Shown here piece after piece: positions 10,868-21,412 of a stretch of DNA of 64,000 bases. The position numbers and the translations under genes were made by a program. The notes under the pieces are model-generated. The model saw only the letters and a program-made list of their open reading frames with translations. It was not told where the DNA came from and searched no databases. The stretch is from Ahaetulla prasina (taxonomy: Eukaryota > Chordata > Lepidosauria > Squamata > Colubridae), in contig NC_080548.1 of the NCBI RefSeq assembly GCF_028640845.1, positions 18,473,321 through 18,537,320 of the forward strand. Reading direction: 5' to 3'. Positions within the stretch are counted from its first letter, which is position 1; every line of letters starts with the position of its first letter.

Positions 10868-12325
10868 CAGGTAGCCTTCGACTTACAAACCATTCATTTA
10901 ATGACTGTTCCAAGTTATAATGGCACTGAAAAAAGTGACTTGGGACAAGTGAAATTCAAATTTTTTTACTGCCAGTTCTGTGGGCGTGGCTTGGTGGGCG
11001 TGTGGTGTGGCTTGGTGGGCATGGCAGGAAAAGGATACTGCAAAATCCCCTCACTCCTGGGGGAAGGATATTGCAAAATCTCCATTCCCACATCACTCTG
11101 GGGCTAGCCAGAGGTGGTATTTGCTGGTTCTCCAAACTACTCAAAATTTCCGCCACTGGTTCTCCAGAACCTGACAGAGCCTGCTGGATTTCACCCCTGC
11201 TTGAGACTAATTTTCACAGTTATGACTATTTGTGGCATCCCCATGGTCACATGATCAAATTTTGGGTGCTTGGCAACCAGCATGTAGTTATGATGATTGC
11301 AGGATTGTCATTTGTAACCTTAGAGAGTGTTTGACCAAGGCCCAAGTAGTGATTACTAAACACAATTCAGTCCTCAACAAACTTATTTTATTCAAACAGC
11401 TGAGAATGAATCAATTCTCAGCTTTGTCCAAAACAAAATTCTTAATAGCCAGTCCCTCAGCCTTATCACCAAACTTTGATGTCTTTTTCAAAGGCTTTTC
11501 CTGGCAAACCCCCCACAAAGTTCAAGAGACGCTAACAAGAAGCACGGAAAACAACACTGCTTTCCTACAAAGAACCCAACGGCTCGTTGCTACTCTTTGA
11601 AGCCTTATGGAAGTGGCCAATAATCTTCTGACCTTATTCCTGAGTTGTCCTTTTTTCTTCAGCTGCTCTTGCCTTCTGGCATCTCTCCGCATGCGTGCAC
11701 TAGGAACGCATAGGCTCCTCCTGTTCCTCTGCCTTTCTGTTGTCTGCTTCTGGAGGCTCCAGAGACCGCGCATTGCTCCCAGATGGCCCTGGCCCCTCTC
11801 TGCCTCTGATGCAGAGCCCTCGTCTGGACCTTCCCCTTACTTCAGGACTGGCCCATTGTCCTCCCCAGACCTCCTCACTGTCTCTCCCCTGCCAGATCCG
11901 CAGGCTGCTGGTGAACCACAACAGGGAGCTTCTGACAAGCAAACGGGGAGGGGAGAACCAGATTATGTAACGACCGCATAATTCACTTAACAACTTCAGT
12001 GATTTGCTTAACAACCCCAGTAAAAATGGAATGACTCATTTAACAACTCTCTTGCTTAGCAATGCAAATGTTGGGTTCGTTTGTGGTCATAACATTGCTC
12101 CATTCCAGATCTGTAAAAAAGCACATTGTTCAAACAATTTTTGATGAAAATGGGATATTGCCCAGTATTAAAGATTGTGCTTGACTTATGACCAGAAATG
12201 TTGGACATTTGCACTGCCATGGTTGTATGTGTGAAAAACAGTCATAAGTCACTTGTTTTCAGTACTGTAGTAACTTTGAATGGTCACTGAATGAACTGTT
12301 GTAAGTAGAGGACTCCCTGTACAAA
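10868..12325. mobile_element. Dispersed TIR DNA repeat (CAGGTAG.CCTCGACTTACAA family), with insertions
   Basis: Left part 10868-10950 and right part 11930-12325 are recognisable by comparison with simpler copies at 15745, 22154, 34140 and 51935 (GATCAAA.TT..ATGCTTGGCAAC; CTTCTGACAAGCAAA). Inside are a CAGTGGTGGG-family MITE (about 10955-11210) and a roughly 600-bp unrelated segment (11326-11925). The terminal inverted repeats suggest a DNA transposon; the superfamily is not certain. Confidence 0.6.
11326..11925 (-). mobile_element. Possible solo LTR or other insertion in the TIR repeat
   Basis: This segment interrupts the consensus of the surrounding repeat. It begins TGTTTGACCAAGG, carries a TGAATAAAATAAG polyadenylation-like motif on the minus strand near one end, and is C/T-rich at the other. 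That layout fits an LTR, but no clean target duplication was found. Confidence 0.3.
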
Positions 12326-12351
12326 AATACCGCTGATAGGCATTGAGTTAG

Positions 12352-12693
12352 ACCAAGGGTCTGCAACCTTAAACACTCAAAAAGCCATTTGGACCCGATT
12401 CCCACAGAAAAGAAATCACCGGGAGCCACAAAACCTTTCCCATGCCTGACTATTTCTTGAGCGGCCACAAAACTAGCATATGTAGTTGAATTAAACGTTC
12501 TGCCTTCTTCTGAAACTTTTATTTTCATGGATTTATCCATGGTTGGCCTACCAGGGCTTGAAAAGCTCAATAAATTGCATGCCAGTGGATGTCGCACATT
12601 GGCAGTTGTGACGCATATTTCAAGTGACAGGGAGCCGCAGCAGAGGGGTGAAAGAGCCACATGCAGCTCCAGAGCCGCAGGTTGCTGACCCCT
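12352..12693. mobile_element. hAT-type element (CAAGGGTCTGCAACC termini)
   Basis: Termini AAGGGTCTGCAACCTTAAAC and GGTTGCTGACCCCT are inverted, and TTAGAC flanks both ends. The internal GAGCCGCAGCAGAGGGGTG and GCCACATGCAGCTCC segments are family-typical. The frame on the minus strand is not a gene. Confidence 0.6.
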
Positions 12694-12814
12694 AAATTAG
12701 ACATTCAATCCAGGATACTTCAGAAGAGATTAGACTCCTTAATTAAAAGAACTATACAGTACAAGTTAGCAGAAGCAGCAGCTCTGATGAATCTGGGGCA
12801 GTGACTGATCTGGA

Positions 12815-13150
12815 GTGATGCCGTTCCTGACCTCCAGTGATGGAGCACCCACGATTTCTGAAGGCAAGCTGTTCCATTGGTTAATTGTCCTCCTTGATTT
12901 CTCCTTAATTCCAGGTTGCTTCTCTCTTTGGTTAGTTTCCAATCATTATTTCTTGTCCTACCCTCTGGTTTTACCCTCTTCTTTGTGGCAGCCCCTCAAA
13001 TACTGGAATACTACTATCATGTCACCCCTAATTCTTTTTTTCTTTAGATTAGCCAGACCCAAATCCTACAGCCGTTCTTCATATGTTTTAGTCTCCAGGC
13101 CTTTGATCGTCTTAATTACTCTTCTCTGAACTTTTTCCAAAGTCTCAACT
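12815..13150 (-). mobile_element. CR1 LINE fragment
   Basis: Reverse-orientation CR1: CTGTTCCATTGGTTAATTGT, GGCAGCCCCTCAAATACTGG, TCTTCATATGTTTTAGTCTC. It is interrupted by indels and ends in a pyrimidine-rich microsatellite. Confidence 0.75.
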
Positions 13151-13156
13151 TTGGGG

Positions 13157-13358
13157 TTCCGTTCCGTTCTGTTCTGTTCTGTTGTTCTGTTCTATTCTGT
13201 TCTGTTCTATTCTATTCTGTTCTATTGTTGTGTTTTGTTCTGTTCTATTCTATCCTATCCTATCCTATCCCATCCCATCCTTATCCCTATCCCTATCCCT
13301 ATCCCTATCCCTATCCCTATCCCTATCCCTATCCCTATCCCTATCCCTATTCCATTCT
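13157..13358. repeat. (TTCTG)n, (CCTAT)n and (CCCTAT)n microsatellites
   Basis: A run of evolving 5-mers and then about 12 copies of CCCTAT (roughly 13285-13350). CCCTAT differs from the telomere unit CCCTAA. Confidence 0.95.
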
Positions 13359-13359
13359 G

Positions 13360-13930
13360 CCTCTCCCTATTCCACAGCTGGCCCTTTCAAAGGAACCTCT
13401 TCATTTGCCTCTTCTAGCAGACCTGAGGGGATAGAACAGGATACATTTCCAAGGTCCACTTTTCAGGGCAGGAAAAAGAGCAAACTGATGTCCAGGACGG
13501 AAACCCAAACTCCCTCTGACAGCTGCTTCTTGTTCTGCATGTATCTCAAATTGAAGTAATAGGACATTTCAGAACTGGGCTCCCTCATCACCACATAGTT
13601 GAAGAGACTGTCAAACACTTAAAGCTTTTTCTAGATGGAATCTCTTCCTCCGGGCATGGAAAGGAGCATGACTGAAGTCTCACGGCCAGCTCGCTTCTCC
13701 CTTGGGCTAGCTTTTTTTTTCTTCCCTTTTTCTCCCCTTTCAAAAACTTTCCCTGTAATGTTTCCAGCGATTGCTGTCATTCCGTGCACATCCTGATAGC
13801 AAAACATCTCCCAGAGCTGAAATTTACTAATGTCAGATGATGTCAATGATCATTTCTGATAGAACAGAAAATTTTAATCAGGGGCTCCTTGCTGAGAGGA
13901 AATTGAAGGGGAGGGAATCTAAATTTAGAA
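13360..13930. other. No recognised feature
   Basis: No supported exon or repeat; only short open frames. Confidence 0.4.
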
Positions 13931-13933
13931 CAT

Positions 13934-15030
13934 CATAGAATAGAATAGAATAGAATTTTTATTGGCCAAGTGTGATTGGACACACAAGGAATTTGTCTTG
14001 GTGCATATGCTCTCAGTGTACATAAAAGAAAAGATACGTTCATCAAGGTACAACATTTACAACACAATTGATGATCAATATATCAATATAAATCATAAGG
14101 ATTGCCACCAACAAGTTATAGTCATACAGTCATAAGTGGAAAGAGATTGGTGATGGGAACTATGAGAAGATTAATAGTAGTGCAGATTCAGTAAATAGTC
14201 TGACAGTGTTGAGGGAATTATTTGTTTAGCAGAGTGATGGCCTTCGGGAAAAAACTGTTCTTGTGTCTAGTTGTTCTGGTGTGCAGTGCTCTATAGCGTC
14301 GTTTTGAGGGTAGGAGTTGAAACAGTTTATGTCCAGGATGCGAGGGATCTGCAAATATTTTCACGGCCCTCTTCTTGATTCGTGCACTATATAGGTCCTC
14401 AATGGAAGGCAAGTTGGTAGCAATTATTTTTTCTGCAGTTCTAATTATCCTCTGAAGTCTGTGTTTTTCTTGTTGGGTTGCAGAACCGAACCAGACAGTT
14501 ATAGAGGTGCAAATGACAGACTCAATAATTCCTCTGTAGTATTGGATCAGCAGCTCCTTGGGCAGTTTGAGCTTACTGGGTTGGCGCAGGAAGGACATTC
14601 TTTGTTGTCCTTTTTAATGATGTTTTGAGGTTAGCTGTCCATTTGAGATCTTGCGATATGATAGAACCCAGAAATTTGAAGGTTTCTACTGTTGATACTG
14701 TGTTGTCAAGTATTGTGAGAGGTGGAAGTATGGAAGGGTTTTTCCTAAAGTCTACCACCATTTCTACGGTTTTGAGTGTGTTCAGTTCCAGACTGTTTTG
14801 GTTGCACCACAAGGCTAGTCGTTCGACCTCTCGTCTATATGCGGATTCGTCATTGTCTCGAATGAGACCAATCACTGTTGTGTCATCTGCGGATTTCAGG
14901 AGCCTAACAGATGGATCATTGGAGATGCAGTCATTGGTATACAGAGAGAAGAGAAGTGGGGAGAGCACACAGCCTTGGGGGGCCCCTGTGCTAATTGTAC
15001 AGGTATTTGATGTGATTTGATTTCATGCAT
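13934..15030 (-). mobile_element. CR1-L3-type LINE with AATAG tail, 5' truncated
   Basis: Reverse-orientation copy, about 1.1 kb. The AATAG tail lies at 13936-13955. The minus-strand RT is in two frames (about 14218-14598 and 14573-14968) because of one indel. The catalytic block reads SADDTTVIG instead of FADD, so the copy is inactive. The 5' end shows MLSPLLFSLYTNDC. The first duplicate of the 2-kb duplication starts inside this element at about 14707. Confidence 0.88.
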
Positions 15031-15104
15031 TCGGAATGGAGATTTTGTCTTGTTTCTCTTGTTTGAGAACAGGAAGACTTAACAGAGTCCAAAGTATCAG
15101 AGCT

Positions 15105-15725
15105 AATACTTGACTTACAACCATTCAAAGTTGTAGATTGAATCAGAGAACCAGCTGAATACCAATGGTGGTATTCAGCGTCTGCACGTTCAGTACCGAT
15201 AGCAGAGATTGTGGGTGAGCCCGCCCCCGCCCACTCGCCCCGGCACTATGCTATCCTATTTAGTCACATTTTTGAGGCCGGGTGCATGCGCGGAAGGCGC
15301 GTGTGCAAAGCGAGCGTGCATGCAGCGAACCAGTGGTAAAAATCTGTAAAACCCACCTCTGGGTTTACAAGTTACAACAGCAATGAAAAAGTGACCTATG
15401 ACTGTTTTTCACCCTGACGACCAATGTTGCGTTATCGCAGTCACATGATCAAAATTTAGATGCTGGCAAGTGTTTCCGATTATGACGGTTGCAGTGCCTT
15501 GGTGTCAACGTGATCCCCCTTTTGCGACCTTCTGACAAGCAAAAACAATGGAGAATCCAGATTCACTTCACAACCATGTGGCTAACTTAACAACAACTGC
15601 AACGATTCGCTTAACAACCGTGGCAAGAAAAGTTGTAAAATGGGGCAAACTCACTTAACAAATGTGTCACTTGGCAACATACATTTTGGGCTCAGTTGTG
15701 CTTGTAAGTTAAGGATTACCTGTAT
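15105..15725. mobile_element. TIR DNA repeat (ACTTACAACC family) with embedded MITE
   Basis: From TACTTGACTTACAACCATTC to GTAAGTTAAGGATTACCTGT, inverted at its ends. A CAGTGGTGGTATTCAGC-type MITE sits near 15165-15360. A second copy lies at 21503-22137 in duplicate B. Confidence 0.65.
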
Positions 15726-15737
15726 GTAAGACACTAA

Positions 15738-16138
15738 TGTAGCTACAGGTAGCCCTCGACTTACAACCATCCATTTAGTGACCTTTCAAAGTTATGATAA
15801 CACTGATAAAAGCGACTTATGACCATTTTTCAAACTTACGACCTTTGCAGCATCCCCATGGTCATGTGATCAAAATTCAGATGCTTGGCAACTGACTCAT
15901 CTTTGTGACGGTTCTAGTATGCTGCGGTCATGTGATCCCCTGACCTTCTGACAAGCAAAGTTAATGAGGAAGCCAGATTCACTTAACAGCCGTGTTACGA
16001 ACTTAACTGCAGTGATTCATTTAACCATTGCGACAGGGAAAGTCATAAAATGGGACAAAACTCACTTAGCAATTGTCTTGCTTCGCAAGTGAAATTTTGG
16101 GCTCACTTGTGGTCATATGTCGAGGATTACTTGTGCTT
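15738..16138. mobile_element. TIR DNA repeat (CAGGTAGCCCTCGACTTACA)
   Basis: About 400 bp with termini ACAGGTAGCCCTCGACTTAC and TATGTCGAGGATTACTTGT and internal landmarks GGTCATGTGATCAAAATTC and CTTCTGACAAGCAAAG. Its copy in duplicate B is at 22154-22535. Confidence 0.7.
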
Positions 16139-16441
16139 AAAAAAAGCAAGCAAACCAAACTCCAGCAGTCAACTTTTTTTAAAAAAATATCTTTCTTATC
16201 CCCTTTTCTATGTCCTTCACTTGCAGTCTCCATACAGACAGAAATGCCTAGACAAGCAGAAACATCTAAGCCTTTGCAGAAGATTAATGTTGTGTAAATG
16301 CAGTGGGAATAAAGCTTTGCTACATATGCATGCAAAACAAAAAGTGTGTGTGTGCGTGTGGGAGAATCCAGGATAAGTCAAGAGCTCCTTTCCACCCACC
16401 CGAGACTAGATAGGAATAATTTTATTACAGCTGGCCAAAAT

Positions 16442-16446
16442 ATTAC
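16442..16446 (+). repeat. Target-site duplication ATTAC (left)
   Basis: ATTAC directly precedes the left LTR and is repeated at 20884-20888 after the right LTR. The unoccupied site in duplicate B (22852-22856) has a single ATTAC, which confirms the 5-bp duplication. Confidence 0.97.
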
Positions 16447-16636
16447 TGTTAAGTTCGGGAAGTAACGAGGCTGGAGACCAGGGTAGTGACAACAGCTCTT
16501 TAATATAGGGTGAACCCAGCAACAGGCTGGGGGAAAAACCTCTCCTTTTATACAGTTCTACTGGAGGCTTCGTCCAATCAGCAACGTGCTGATTTCCCGC
16601 TCAAATATTTAAAGGTACAAACATAAATACATAACA
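16447..16636 (-). repeat. 3' LTR (190 bp)
   Basis: Downstream LTR in the element's own orientation, with TG...CA termini. It matches 20694-20883 base for base by eye. Confidence 0.95.
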
Positions 16637-16650
16637 CTCCTCCTCTCCCA
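16637..16650 (-). promoter_or_regulatory. Polypurine tract of the LTR element
   Basis: On the minus strand GGGAGAGGAGGAG lies directly before the 3' LTR (TGTTATG), the expected site for second-strand priming. Confidence 0.8.
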
Positions 16651-17009
16651 GAAAACACTTTGCCTCTATTTACATATTTATTTACATGTTATTTTTCGAC
16701 GAGTCACGAAATAACCTGCCTCTCTAGTTCTTTCTGACCTGCGCGGTTCAGTTCTGGTGGTGTTTTGAGCTGGTCGGAGGGGCTGTTTTCCTCCCAGCTC
16801 TTTCTCTGAGCCAACGGGCTCTGGATTATTGGCTGACTTTTTCTTGGCCATCCGCCTTGATTACTTTTGAAACTTTCCCTGCTGTTTCCTCGAACCTGAT
16901 GGCGCCGCTGGAACTCTGGGACCTCAGCTAAGTCTTGCGCCTCCCGGTCATTGTCAGCTGTGAATTCAAATTGGTATTGGTCATGATTTGTTTCATTTGG
17001 TTCGGTTTG

Positions 17010-18235
17010 ATCAGTTATTCGTTCTTCTTAACTGATCTATGTGGCGCCTCCACACTCGGTTGTCTGGTAGCTCTACCACGCACGATTTTGGCCGTTATCT
17101 TTATTATTTGTCCTGCGAACCAACTAGGGCGCCCCATAGTTTCGGGCCCACACCGGTCGCCTATGCTCATTTCCTTGTCTTTTCTAGTTCCCCTTGTAAC
17201 CCTCTGGTGTGTAATGGGATTCAACGGTCAAGTGGGCACCGGAGTTTCCGCCCCATTAGTAATTCGGCTGGGCTTTTCCGTGGCCGTGCTTGGGGTTCTG
17301 TGCTGGACGGCTAGGAAAGTCTATCTTTGTTTGCCAGTCACCTGGCTTGAGCCTGACACGCCTCCTTAGCGCCCGGACGGAACGCCTGCAAGGCCATTCG
17401 ACAGGGTGGAAAGGCGCAGAGAGGGCATGTCGGATGCCTCCTCTGCCAGGTATTCTTCAAACTGGGCTGCCGTGAATTGAGGCCCATTGTCGGACACCAG
17501 AGTGTCCGCAACCCGTGAGTTGCAATAGGTGGCGAGGGCTGCGATTACTGCTTCGGCCGTAGTGGATTTCATGAGTATGATCTCCAACCATTTGGAGAAT
17601 GCATCAACAACCACTAGGAACGTTTGGCCGTGAAGGGCCAGCAAAATCAATGTGATTCTTGACCAGGGCCCTTGGGGCTTTTCCCATTCTCTGACTGGGG
17701 CCGTTGGGGTAGAGGTCTGGACTCTTGGCAAGCCTGGCATTTCCCTACCCTCTCAGCAATCTCTGCCCATGAGTGGCCACCACACATAGCTTCTAGCTAA
17801 CCCCTTCATCCTTACGATCCCTGGGTGACCCTCGTGGAGGAGGTCCAATACCTTTCCCCTTAATTTATCAGGAATTATTACACGATCACCCCATAACAGG
17901 CAACCCCCTTGAGCCGAGAGCTCATCTCGTTTTTTAACAAATTCTTTGAACCGTTCGCCAGGCGCAGCGGGCCACCCTCTCTGTACCCAACCGAGTACAG
18001 TCCTTAACACAATGTCCCGGTATGATGCCCGAGCCACTTCCTTAGATGTGACTGGGCCAGAGTCCAAAGAGTCAATAAGTAGAATGGGTGTCCCCGGAGT
18101 GGGGTCGTCGGTTGCCCCTGGTAGTGGGCATCGGCTTAACACGTCTGCATGCCCCACTTCTTTTCCTGGTCGATGCTGCAGCTTGTAATAAGCGGCTAGA
18201 ATATAGTCCATCGGGTCAGTCGGCGAGAGTGCCAC
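17010..18235 (-). pseudogene. Integrase of the LTR element (broken)
   Basis: Pieces in order on the minus strand: an RNase H end and linker; an H2C2 finger region (HEGHPGIVRMKGLARSYVWW); the core with VVVDAFSKWLEI and LVSDNGPQFTAAQFEEYL, holding two of the DDE acids; then a C-terminal piece near 17015-17224 (GDRCGPETMGRPSWFAGQI). Frameshifts separate the blocks at about 17745 and 17370. A 144-residue frame on the plus strand over the same DNA is a shadow. Confidence 0.85.
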
Positions 18236-18239
18236 AGGC

Positions 18240-19400
18240 GTTGGCGGTCGCCAGCCAGTATCCCTAGTAGCGGTCTGTGGTCAGTCACGATTTCAAAATT
18301 CCCCAAAGACATATTCGTGGAATTTTTAACCCCTGACACAATGGCTAGTGCTTCTTTATCTAGCTGGCTGTAGTCTCTGGGAGGACATCGTTCTAGAGTA
18401 AAAGCTATAGGGGCTTCTGTGCCGTTTGGAGTCTATGGCTGAGTACAGCCCCACCCCATAAGGGAGGCATCGCAAACCAGCACTAGGGGTAATGAGTTGT
18501 GATATTGGATGAGCAGGCTATCACTTGAGAGCAGGTTCTTTACTGCTCAAAAGCCCTATTTTCTGACTTTCCCAAGACCAAACAGTATTTTTCCTAAGAG
18601 CCTATGCAGCGGTTCAGCAACGGTTGCTTTGTTCTTAAAAAAGACCGCGAAAATTCACCAATCCCAGGAATGCCTGCAGCTCTGCTTTGTTTTTGGGCGC
18701 TGGAGCCTTCTAATTGCCTTGAACCTTTGCTCTCAGTAGGGTGAATTCTTCTTGTCTATCCGTAGCCCAAGAAATCGACGGATTCGACTATCTGGCATTT
18801 GTTTGTCTTGACTTTTAATCCGCTGTCCGGAAAATGCCCAAAACCTTTCTTAAACGCCTCCCCAATTCCTCCATGTTTTCCCTGAAATTAGGACATCATC
18901 AAGTAGGAACTACCCTGGGAGCCCCTGCAGTAGTCGCTCCATTAGGTTTTGAACAACCCTGGTGCCACACTGACCCCAAATTGCAATCGGGTGCACTTGA
19001 ATGCCCCTGTGCTATACAATCGCTTGGGCTTCGCCAGCGGGCGCACGGCAGTTGTTGGTAGGCTTGGGCCAAGTCTAACTTTGCAAAGACTTGCCCTTGC
19101 CCCAAAGAGTGCAATAAGTGTTGCACCACGGAACCGGGTAAGCGCTTTTCTGTAAGGCTTTGTTAAGCGCGCTTGTAGTCAGCGCAAATTCTAATTGACC
19201 CGTCCGCTTTATTGGGGTGACGATTACGCCTCCCACTTTGCGTGATCGACTGGCACCAAAATCCCTGATTTATGAGCTTGTCCAGCTCCTTATCGATTTT
19301 GGTTTTAGGGCAAAAGGACCTCCTCGCCTTAAGCCTAATGGGGCTACCTGGGGTCTAAGTTGAAGGAAATAGGGGTCCCTTGTACTTGCCCAGGCAGTCC
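18240..19400 (-). pseudogene. Reverse transcriptase and RNase H of the LTR element (broken)
   Basis: The minus strand shows the RT palm motif FAKLDLAQAYQQLP (18899-19129) and, near 18875-18905, a catalytic YxDD-type box followed by VLISG that is split by a one-base shift. RNase H-like sequence continues toward 18240. No frame longer than about 75 codons survives here, so the enzyme cannot be made from this copy. Confidence 0.8.
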
Positions 19401-19494
19401 TTGAAGACATCTTCGAACTCGTTAAAGAGAATGTCTTTCAGGTTACAGTCACTTGTAGATGCCAGTCACCCCATGCCCAGGGCACGAAACCAGT

Positions 19495-19760
19495 CTAGTC
19501 CCAACAGACTGGGCAGAGTTCCTTCGACGATCGTGATGGGCAGGGTCTTCTGTGTGGACCGTGACTCGACTGGACGGAGGTGGTCCTAACAGGGATGCGA
19601 TTCCCTGGTAGTCGTGGACTGAGCCGCTTGTGCTTGCAGGTGGCGCTGACGGACGGCAGCGACTTCGCCAAAGTGTCCCAGGACATGATGGTGATCGCTG
19701 ATCCCGTGTCTACTTCAAGCCGCACCGCTCCTCTATTTTTGGCTTGGTGAAGATCTTCTT
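19495..19760 (-). pseudogene. Aspartic protease of the LTR element (broken)
   Basis: The minus-strand frame contains VRLEVDTGSAITIMSW, the active-site DTG motif of retropepsins. The flanking flap and ALDD-like parts are out of frame. Confidence 0.8.
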
Positions 19761-19789
19761 CTCCACTTCGAGGCGCGCCTATGACCACA

Positions 19790-20640
19790 GTTGTTTGGTT
19801 GAATCCGCGCTTTTTGTTTGAGCCAATCGCGGGTCGCCTTTGCCGATTCCGGCCTGATTGGCCGATTTGAATTTTCGGCGGAAGGTTGGGCCGCCGACAA
19901 ACTTGAGCTAGGTGCCCTTTCTTCCCACACCGCCGACATGTCGCGCCTTAAACTTGCAGCGTCGCTGGTGTTGACCTCGCAGCTTCCGTGATTCATCTCG
20001 TCCCTTTGTCGCTTTCGGTTCGGCAGACCCTTCCTCATCTTCACCGCCGGATTCGTCTGAACCTCCTCCTGGTGCACCGGTTGCCTTCGCCGCCTTTGTG
20101 GACAGGCTTTGCAGTCTCTGCCGCTTGGTGACATTTCATGTGCTCTGGCTTCGCCCAGAGCGTGGCCAGCGTTAGGTTGTTTGCCAGCAGCCGCCGCCGC
20201 AAACGGATGTCTTTGACCTCGGATGAGTTGCTCGAGGAGCACCTCGCCCAGGTCACGGTATCCGCAGTCCTGACGCTTTAGGGCGGCCATGTAGTCACCG
20301 GCGGATTCGCCCATCTGCCTTCGCCTCCGAATTCAAACCGCCGCACGATTTGGACGGCGCAGCGGCGGTTTTTAGTAAAGTCTGTAGAGTTGGCCACGAC
20401 ACCGACTGCAACGGCGTTGGTTTCCGCCAGGGCTTCCGCGATATCATGACCTCCGACCACAGTGGCTTAAGAAATAAGCCCTTTTCGGTTATCTGAACTC
20501 CTTGCAGTTCGTTGGTTTTAGAAAGCTCAAACGGGTCACATATGCTCCCATTTCTCCTTAGCTGGTCAAACGGTGCGGGCGGAGTGTAACTGGCCATCTC
20601 CGCTTTTCTGCCCTGAGTTTGCTGGGTTCGGCCCATCGTG
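19790..20640 (-). pseudogene. gag of the LTR element (broken)
   Basis: Frames at 20295-20636 and 19733-20314 (minus) share basic, Gln/Arg-rich capsid and nucleocapsid-like composition. Near 19890-19941 a CCHC zinc knuckle (CRRCGKKGHLAQVC) can be read, but one frame off from the upstream Cys/Lys segment. At least three frameshifts are needed to read through. Confidence 0.75.
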
Positions 20641-20675
20641 CTTCAGCTCGGTTCTGGTTCTCCTTAGCCTCGAGA

Positions 20676-20693
20676 TCCCATCCTCGTCGCCAA
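20676..20693 (-). promoter_or_regulatory. Primer-binding-site region
   Basis: Directly inside the 5' LTR the minus strand reads TTGGCGACGAGGATGGGA, the position of a tRNA primer-binding site. I cannot name the tRNA with confidence. Confidence 0.6.
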
Positions 20694-20883
20694 TGTTAAG
20701 TTCGGGAAGTAACGAGGCTGGAGACCAGGGTAGTGACAACAGCTCTTTAATATAGGGTGAACCCAGCAACAGGCTGGGGGAAAAACCTCTCCTTTTATAC
20801 AGTTCTACTGGAGGCTTCGTCCAATCAGCAACGTGCTGATTTCCCGCTCAAATATTTAAAGGTACAAACATAAATACATAACA
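20694..20883 (-). repeat. 5' LTR (190 bp)
   Basis: Upstream LTR in the element's orientation, the same length as the partner LTR with no difference seen by eye. TATAAAAGGAGAGG on the minus strand may be its TATA box. Confidence 0.95.
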
Positions 20884-21098
20884 ATTACCCAAAGGCTTTC
20901 AAGTTCTCCAGAACCCTCCAACATGCAAAACCCCAACATAATTTGGGGGAAAATAAAATTCTCCATTGATTTTCCTTAGGACAAAGATCTTCACAAGGAG
21001 TAATTCATTAGTTCAAAGGCTGTGACATTGCAATCTTCCTCCATGGATACAAAACTCTATTGAGTAGAAACTCAAGTCAATCCTGGTGTGCTTTTAAA

Positions 21099-21412
21099 CA
21101 AGTATTGTGAGAGGTGGAAGTATGGAAGGGTTTTTCCTAAAGTCTACCACCATTTCTACGGTTTTGAGTGTGTTCAGTTCCAGACTGTTTTGGTTGCACC
21201 ACAAGGCTAGTCGTTCGACCTCTCGTCTATATGCGGATTCGTCATTGTCTCGAATGAGACCAATCACTGTTGTGTCATCTGCGAACTTCAGTAGCTTAAC
21301 AGATGGATCATTGGAGATGCAGTCATTGGTATACAGAGAGAAGAGAAGTGGGGAGAGCACACAGCCTTGGGGGGCCCCTGTGCTAATTGTACAGGTATTT
21401 GATGTGATTTGA
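21099..21412 (-). mobile_element. CR1-L3 LINE piece carried by duplicate B
   Basis: Encodes on the minus strand MLSPLLFSLYTNDCISNDPS and LLKFADDTTVIGL, with the RT catalytic FADD intact, unlike duplicate A (SADD). It ends abruptly at the duplication junction. Confidence 0.88.

Larger units (their letters stand above)
16447..20883 (-). mobile_element. Ty3/Gypsy-type LTR retrotransposon, 4437 bp, coding broken
   Basis: Two 190-bp LTRs (TGTTATG...CTTAACA on the minus strand) flank an internal region whose minus-strand order is gag (zinc knuckle), protease (DTGSAIT), RT, RNase H remnant and integrase with H2C2 and DDE-type core. RT before integrase marks Ty3/Gypsy (Metaviridae) rather than Ty1/Copia. 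Both LTRs read the same by eye, so insertion was recent, yet gag-pol is split by many frameshifts. A 5-bp TSD brackets the element. No envelope-like ORF is seen. Confidence 0.93.
14707..21098. repeat. Tandem segmental duplication, copy A (interrupted by LTR element)
   Basis: Starts CAAGTATTGTGAGAGG inside the LINE and ends GTGTGCTTTTAAA. Without the LTR insertion and one target duplicate it is about 1.95 kb and matches 21099-23078 throughout, with few substitutions and small indels. Confidence 0.92.

Noticed and set aside
12259..12660. 133-codon minus-strand ORF
   Set aside because: It coincides with a hAT-type element and shows no conserved protein motif.
13285..13350. Interstitial telomere repeat
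   Set aside because: The unit is CCCTAT, not CCCTAA, and it grades into other 5- and 6-mers typical of slippage.
16935..17369. 144-codon plus-strand ORF with hydrophobic segments
   Set aside because: It lies opposite the integrase C-terminal region of the LTR element and has no family resemblance; a shadow frame.
16447..20883. Endogenous retrovirus
   Set aside because: No envelope-like ORF, short 190-bp LTRs, a 4.4-kb length and protein motifs that fit Ty3/Gypsy elements better.
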